Shown here piece after piece: positions 61,677 through 64,000 of a DNA stretch of 64,000 bases. Location: assembly GCA_945861435.1 (NCBI GenBank), contig CAMAUX010000026.1, forward strand, positions 1 through 64,000, written 5' to 3'. The notes beneath the pieces were generated by a model that did not search any database, was not told where the DNA came from, and saw nothing but the letters and a program-made list of their open reading frames with translations. The position numbers and the translations under genes were made by a program. The DNA comes from Chthoniobacter flavus. GTDB taxonomy: Bacteria > Verrucomicrobiota > Verrucomicrobiia > Chthoniobacterales > Chthoniobacteraceae. The stretch's first letter is position 1. Each line of letters begins with the position of its first letter.

Positions 61677-62290
61677 TGGATGAAATAGCTGAGGTTCTCG
61701 AGTTCGATGGCGAGATCCACACTGTTCACCACGACGTTATCCGGCACCTGAAGCATCAGGGGTGCGAAGTTCAGGATGGCAAGGACGCCCGCCGCCACCA
61801 ACTCGTTGACCACCTCCTGGGCCACCACCGCAGGCACCGCCAGAATCGCCATCTTCACATGGCGGTCGCGCACCACCTCCGCCATCTTCCCCATGGGCAG
61901 CACCGGCACGCCGATCCCGCGGCGCTTGGCCTCCACATCCGCATCAAAGGCAGCGATCACCTCGAACCCCTCCTTCGCAAACCCCGGGTACCGCAGGAGC
62001 GCAGAGCCGAGGTGGCCCGCGCCAACAAGAATCACCGGCTGCAACTGCGTGGTACCAAGCACGTCGGTGAGCTTCGCACTGAGCGCCGGAACGTTGTACC
62101 CAAGGCCTCGCGTACCAAAATGTCCGAAGTACGCCAGATCCTTGCGCAACTGCGTGGGTTTGACACCCGCCGCCTTGGACAACGCAGCAGAGGAAACGGT
62201 TTCCACCCGGTTGCCACGCAGACGCTGCAAAGCGCGGTAATACAGCGAGAGCCGGTAGACGGTTTTGCGGGGGATGACTAATTTCGACAT
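61673..62290 (-). CDS. rex: Redox-sensing repressor Rex
   Basis: A 205-aa protein. The N-terminal winged helix reads RKTVYRLSLYYRALQRL and SSAALSKAAGVKPTQLRKDL then AYFGHFGTRGLGY, the Rex signature. The Rossmann nucleotide-binding part has VILVGAGHLGSALLRY (GxGxxG) near 85-100 and the C-terminal swapped helix ends ELENLSYF. Rex senses the NADH/NAD+ ratio. First gene of the compact minus-strand operon. A single TTGTGAA half-site lies at 62292-62298, just upstream of its start. Confidence 0.93.
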   Translation of the reverse strand: MSKLVIPRKTVYRLSLYYRALQRLRGNRVETVSSAALSKAAGVKPTQLRKDLAYFGHFGTRGLGYNVPALSAKLTDVLGTTQLQPVILVGAGHLGSALLRYPGFAKEGFEVIAAFDADVEAKRRGIGVPVLPMGKMAEVVRDRHVKMAILAVPAVVAQEVVNELVAAGVLAILNFAPLMLQVPDNVVVNSVDLAIELENLSYFIQ

Positions 62291-62423
62291 TTTGTGAAAA
62301 AAGCCGTGCTTCCGTCATAGCCCCCCCCCGGGGAGGAAAGCAAGCCCCTCCAAGCCACCATCGAAGGCCCCTCCCCCTCGCATCCAAGTAATTTGCCTTT
62401 GCGCAAAGCTCCGGCCCCGGGTT

Positions 62424-63209
62424 ATGTGCCGCATGCGACTGAACCGTTTCCTAGCTTCCGCCGGCCTCGGCTCCCGCCGCGGTGTGGAAGAGCTCATCCA
62501 ATCCGCCCGGGTGAAAATCAACGGACTCGTGGTGGTGGATCTTGCCACCCAAGTGGGCCCGGAGGATGTCGTCAAAGTCGGCAGCCGCGTCGTGCGCGCG
62601 GAAACCACGCTTTCTGCGATGCTCTTCAAGCCAAAGGGCTACCTCTGCACAGCCAGCGACGAGCGCGACCGGCGCACCATCTTCGACCTCCTCCCCGACA
62701 ACTGGCCCCGCGTCTACCACGTCGGCCGCCTCGACATGGAATCCGAGGGCCTCCTGATTGTCACCAACGATGGCGCCCTCTCCCTCGCGCTCACCCACCC
62801 CAGCCACCAAATCGACAAGGAATACGAGGTCGGCCTCGACCGGCCATTCGATCCCGCCCACCGCGACAAAATGCTGCGCGGCATCCGCATCGAGGGGGGC
62901 CTGGCCAAGGCCGAGCAAGTGCAGATCCTTGCCCCCAAAGTCCTCAGGATCGTCCTCCAACAGGGAATCAAACGCCAGATCCGCCTCATGTGCTATTCTC
63001 TGGGCTACGAGGTCACCCAACTGCGGCGCGTCCGCGTCGGTTCCCTCCGTCTCACCCCCCTCAAACCCGGCCAATGGCGCATGCTCTCACCGAGGGAAGT
63101 GAGTTCGCTCAAGAACGCCCCTCCGAAACCTCCAAAAACCGCACCAGCCAGCGCCACCACTCCCAGGCGCACCAGCCCTAACCCGTACACGGCCCGGAAA
63201 AGCAATTGA
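62424..63209 (+). CDS. RsuA/RluB-family pseudouridine synthase
   Basis: A 261-aa protein (ATG 62424, or 62433 giving MRLNRFLASAGLG). The S4 domain at the start reads LNRFLASAGLGSRRGVEELI. The catalytic region has YHVGRLDMESEGLLIVTNDG with the essential Asp of the GRLD motif, and GIKRQIRLMCYSLGYEVTQL near the end is the RsuA/RluB motif. It isomerises a uridine in 16S or 23S rRNA; the exact target is not determined. The C-terminal tail is Lys/Pro-rich. It diverges from rex. Confidence 0.9.
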   Translation: MCRMRLNRFLASAGLGSRRGVEELIQSARVKINGLVVVDLATQVGPEDVVKVGSRVVRAETTLSAMLFKPKGYLCTASDERDRRTIFDLLPDNWPRVYHVGRLDMESEGLLIVTNDGALSLALTHPSHQIDKEYEVGLDRPFDPAHRDKMLRGIRIEGGLAKAEQVQILAPKVLRIVLQQGIKRQIRLMCYSLGYEVTQLRRVRVGSLRLTPLKPGQWRMLSPREVSSLKNAPPKPPKTAPASATTPRRTSPNPYTARKSN

Positions 63210-63266
63210 CCCGCGGCTCCCCATCCCCTAGCAATCTCCGCTCCTTCCGCAACCACCTTCTTTTTT

Positions 63267-63410
63267 ATGGGCAAGCAATACAACAAAGTCATCAAGCGCC
63301 GCCGTCGTCTCGCCTACCTCGACCGGAAAAAAAACAAGGCCGCTGAACTGGCCGCCACCAAGGCCAAACCCCGCAAAGCCAAGAAGGCAGCGGAAGCCGC
63401 GGCTCAATAG
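63267..63410 (+). CDS. 47-aa strongly basic protein
   Basis: ATG at 63267, TAG at 63408-63410. The sequence is MGKQYNKVIKRRRRLAYLDR, then KKNKAAELAATKAKP and an Ala/Lys tail. I recall an MGKQYNK.IKRRRR..YL.RKK pattern as a small conserved family of Verrucomicrobiota with unknown function; its composition resembles ribosome- or nucleic-acid-binding small proteins. It lies 57 bases after the pseudouridine synthase and before a strong terminator. Confidence 0.78.
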   Translation: MGKQYNKVIKRRRRLAYLDRKKNKAAELAATKAKPRKAKKAAEAAAQ

Positions 63411-63450
63411 CCCCGCGCCCAAGCCCCACCCCTTCCACAGCCTCTTTCTC

Positions 63451-63488
63451 AACGCGCCTGGCGTCTTTTCGCCCGGCGCGTTTTTTTT
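63451..63488 (+). terminator. Intrinsic terminator
   Basis: AACGCGCC (63451-63458) pairs with GGCGCGTT (63475-63482), with an inner GGCG/CGCC extension, and is followed by a run of T to 63488. It ends transcription of the pseudouridine synthase and the 47-aa gene. Confidence 0.88.
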
Positions 63489-63530
63489 GACCAAAAGCCT
63501 CCATCCCCCGCCAGAGTCGCTCTTTTCCCC

Positions 63531-63971
63531 ATGCGATTCCTCCTTGTGGACGGCCACAGCGTGATCTTCGCTTCGCCCGAACTGCGCAAGCTGCACGCAC
63601 GCCGCAACGCACTGGCCCGGGAGACACTCATCGCCCAGCTCACCCAATATCAGGATTCCAGCGGAGTGCGTGTGGTCGTGGTCTTCGACGGTCAGGGCTC
63701 CCAGTGCTCGAGCGAGAACCATCCCGGGCAGATCCAAGTGATCTACTCAGCCACCGGCCAGACTGCCGACCAAGTCATCGAGCGCCTCGTGGCCACTTAC
63801 GCCGTCGCACACGATCTCACCGTCGTCACCAACGATCTCGCTGAACAGCAAACCGTCCTGAGCTTCGGAGGCCACCCCATCCCCTGTGAGAGCTTCCACG
63901 CTCTGCTCTGCGATGCGGCCTCCGACCTCGGACGCAGGCTCCAAGCCCACAAGAAAAAGGCGCGACGCTGA
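63531..63971 (+). CDS. YacP-like NYN-domain protein
   Basis: A 146-aa protein. MRFLLVDGHSVIFASPELRK carries the first Asp of the NYN/PIN-like RNase fold, VRVVVVFDGQGSQCSS a second, TADQVIERLVATYAVAHDLT and VVTNDLAEQQTVLSFGG the rest of the acidic site. This is the YacP/Rae1-like family, which cleaves mRNA on the ribosome in Bacillus. Preceded by a terminator, so it has its own promoter. It ends just before the window edge. Confidence 0.82.
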   Translation: MRFLLVDGHSVIFASPELRKLHARRNALARETLIAQLTQYQDSSGVRVVVVFDGQGSQCSSENHPGQIQVIYSATGQTADQVIERLVATYAVAHDLTVVTNDLAEQQTVLSFGGHPIPCESFHALLCDAASDLGRRLQAHKKKARR

Positions 63972-64000
63972 GAACAACGATCGTCACGCCCAGCGTGCGG

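Noticed and set aside
62292-62298. Rex operator upstream of rex
   Set aside because: Only one half-site TTGTGAA is present; the second half (TTCACAA at the right spacing) is missing, so I do not call it an operator.

Overview
The window looks like a chromosomal segment of a Verrucomicrobiota bacterium, probably of the Opitutales/Opitutaceae type. The main reasons are a DUF1501 / DUF1549-DUF1553 / WD40-cytochrome gene triple, a PEP-CTERM autotransporter-repeat protein, a MoxR-DUF58-BatA-like operon with a giant coiled-coil membrane protein, and two tiny lysine-rich proteins (41 and 47 aa) of a kind I associate with this group. GC content is high throughout. The species is not determined.

Layout. 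1-1453 is rearranged mobile DNA: truncated phage genes (RuvC-like resolvase, GH108 lysozyme) and a truncated IS110 transposase, joined at two copies of a 60-bp repeat with a poly-C tract and a CGTACGTACG palindrome. A fasciclin gene with two compensating frameshifts follows (1605-2123). 2461-14783 is one plus-strand operon: MoxR ATPase, DUF58, three further envelope proteins with von Willebrand-type or coiled-coil domains, and a secreted alpha/alpha-toroid protein.

14.9-39.5 kb is a defence island. Its core is an eight-gene minus-strand cassette (35230 to 23021): DUF499 ATPase, four-helix-bundle protein, DUF3780, AlbA_2/GHKL-like protein, DUF1156 DNA methyltransferase, HigB, HigA, and a PLD-SNF2 helicase. 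DUF499, DUF3780, DUF1156 and PLD-helicase genes form a recognised but mechanistically little-known anti-phage set. Here a complete higBA pair, with a perfect 10+10 palindrome as its putative operator, sits between methyltransferase and helicase. Around the core lie fragments of other systems: tails of HsdR and HsdM (type I restriction), a PglX tail (BREX), a DndC core fragment (phosphorothioation), a truncated AAA ATPase, two VapBC pairs, a RelE-like/XRE pair, and two paralogous XRE regulators in inverted orientation on either side of the core. A glycosyltransferase-GH130 pair (14974-18731) lies between the HsdR and HsdM fragments.

39.5-48.8 kb is gene-poor: a 2OG-Fe(II) oxygenase, a 41-aa lysine-rich protein, a PEP-CTERM autotransporter-repeat protein, a DUF3293 protein, a tandem array of a ~157-bp unit, tRNA-Val(UAC) and a ribbon-helix-helix protein.

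48835-55661 encodes the secreted DUF1501 / DUF1549-DUF1553 / WD40-cytochrome triple. 55794-62290 is a compact minus-strand operon: rex, an OGG-type glycosylase, comB, a TonB-like protein, exbB, exbD, def and an rsmA-Nudix fusion. The window ends with plus-strand genes for a pseudouridine synthase, a 47-aa basic protein and a YacP-like NYN protein.
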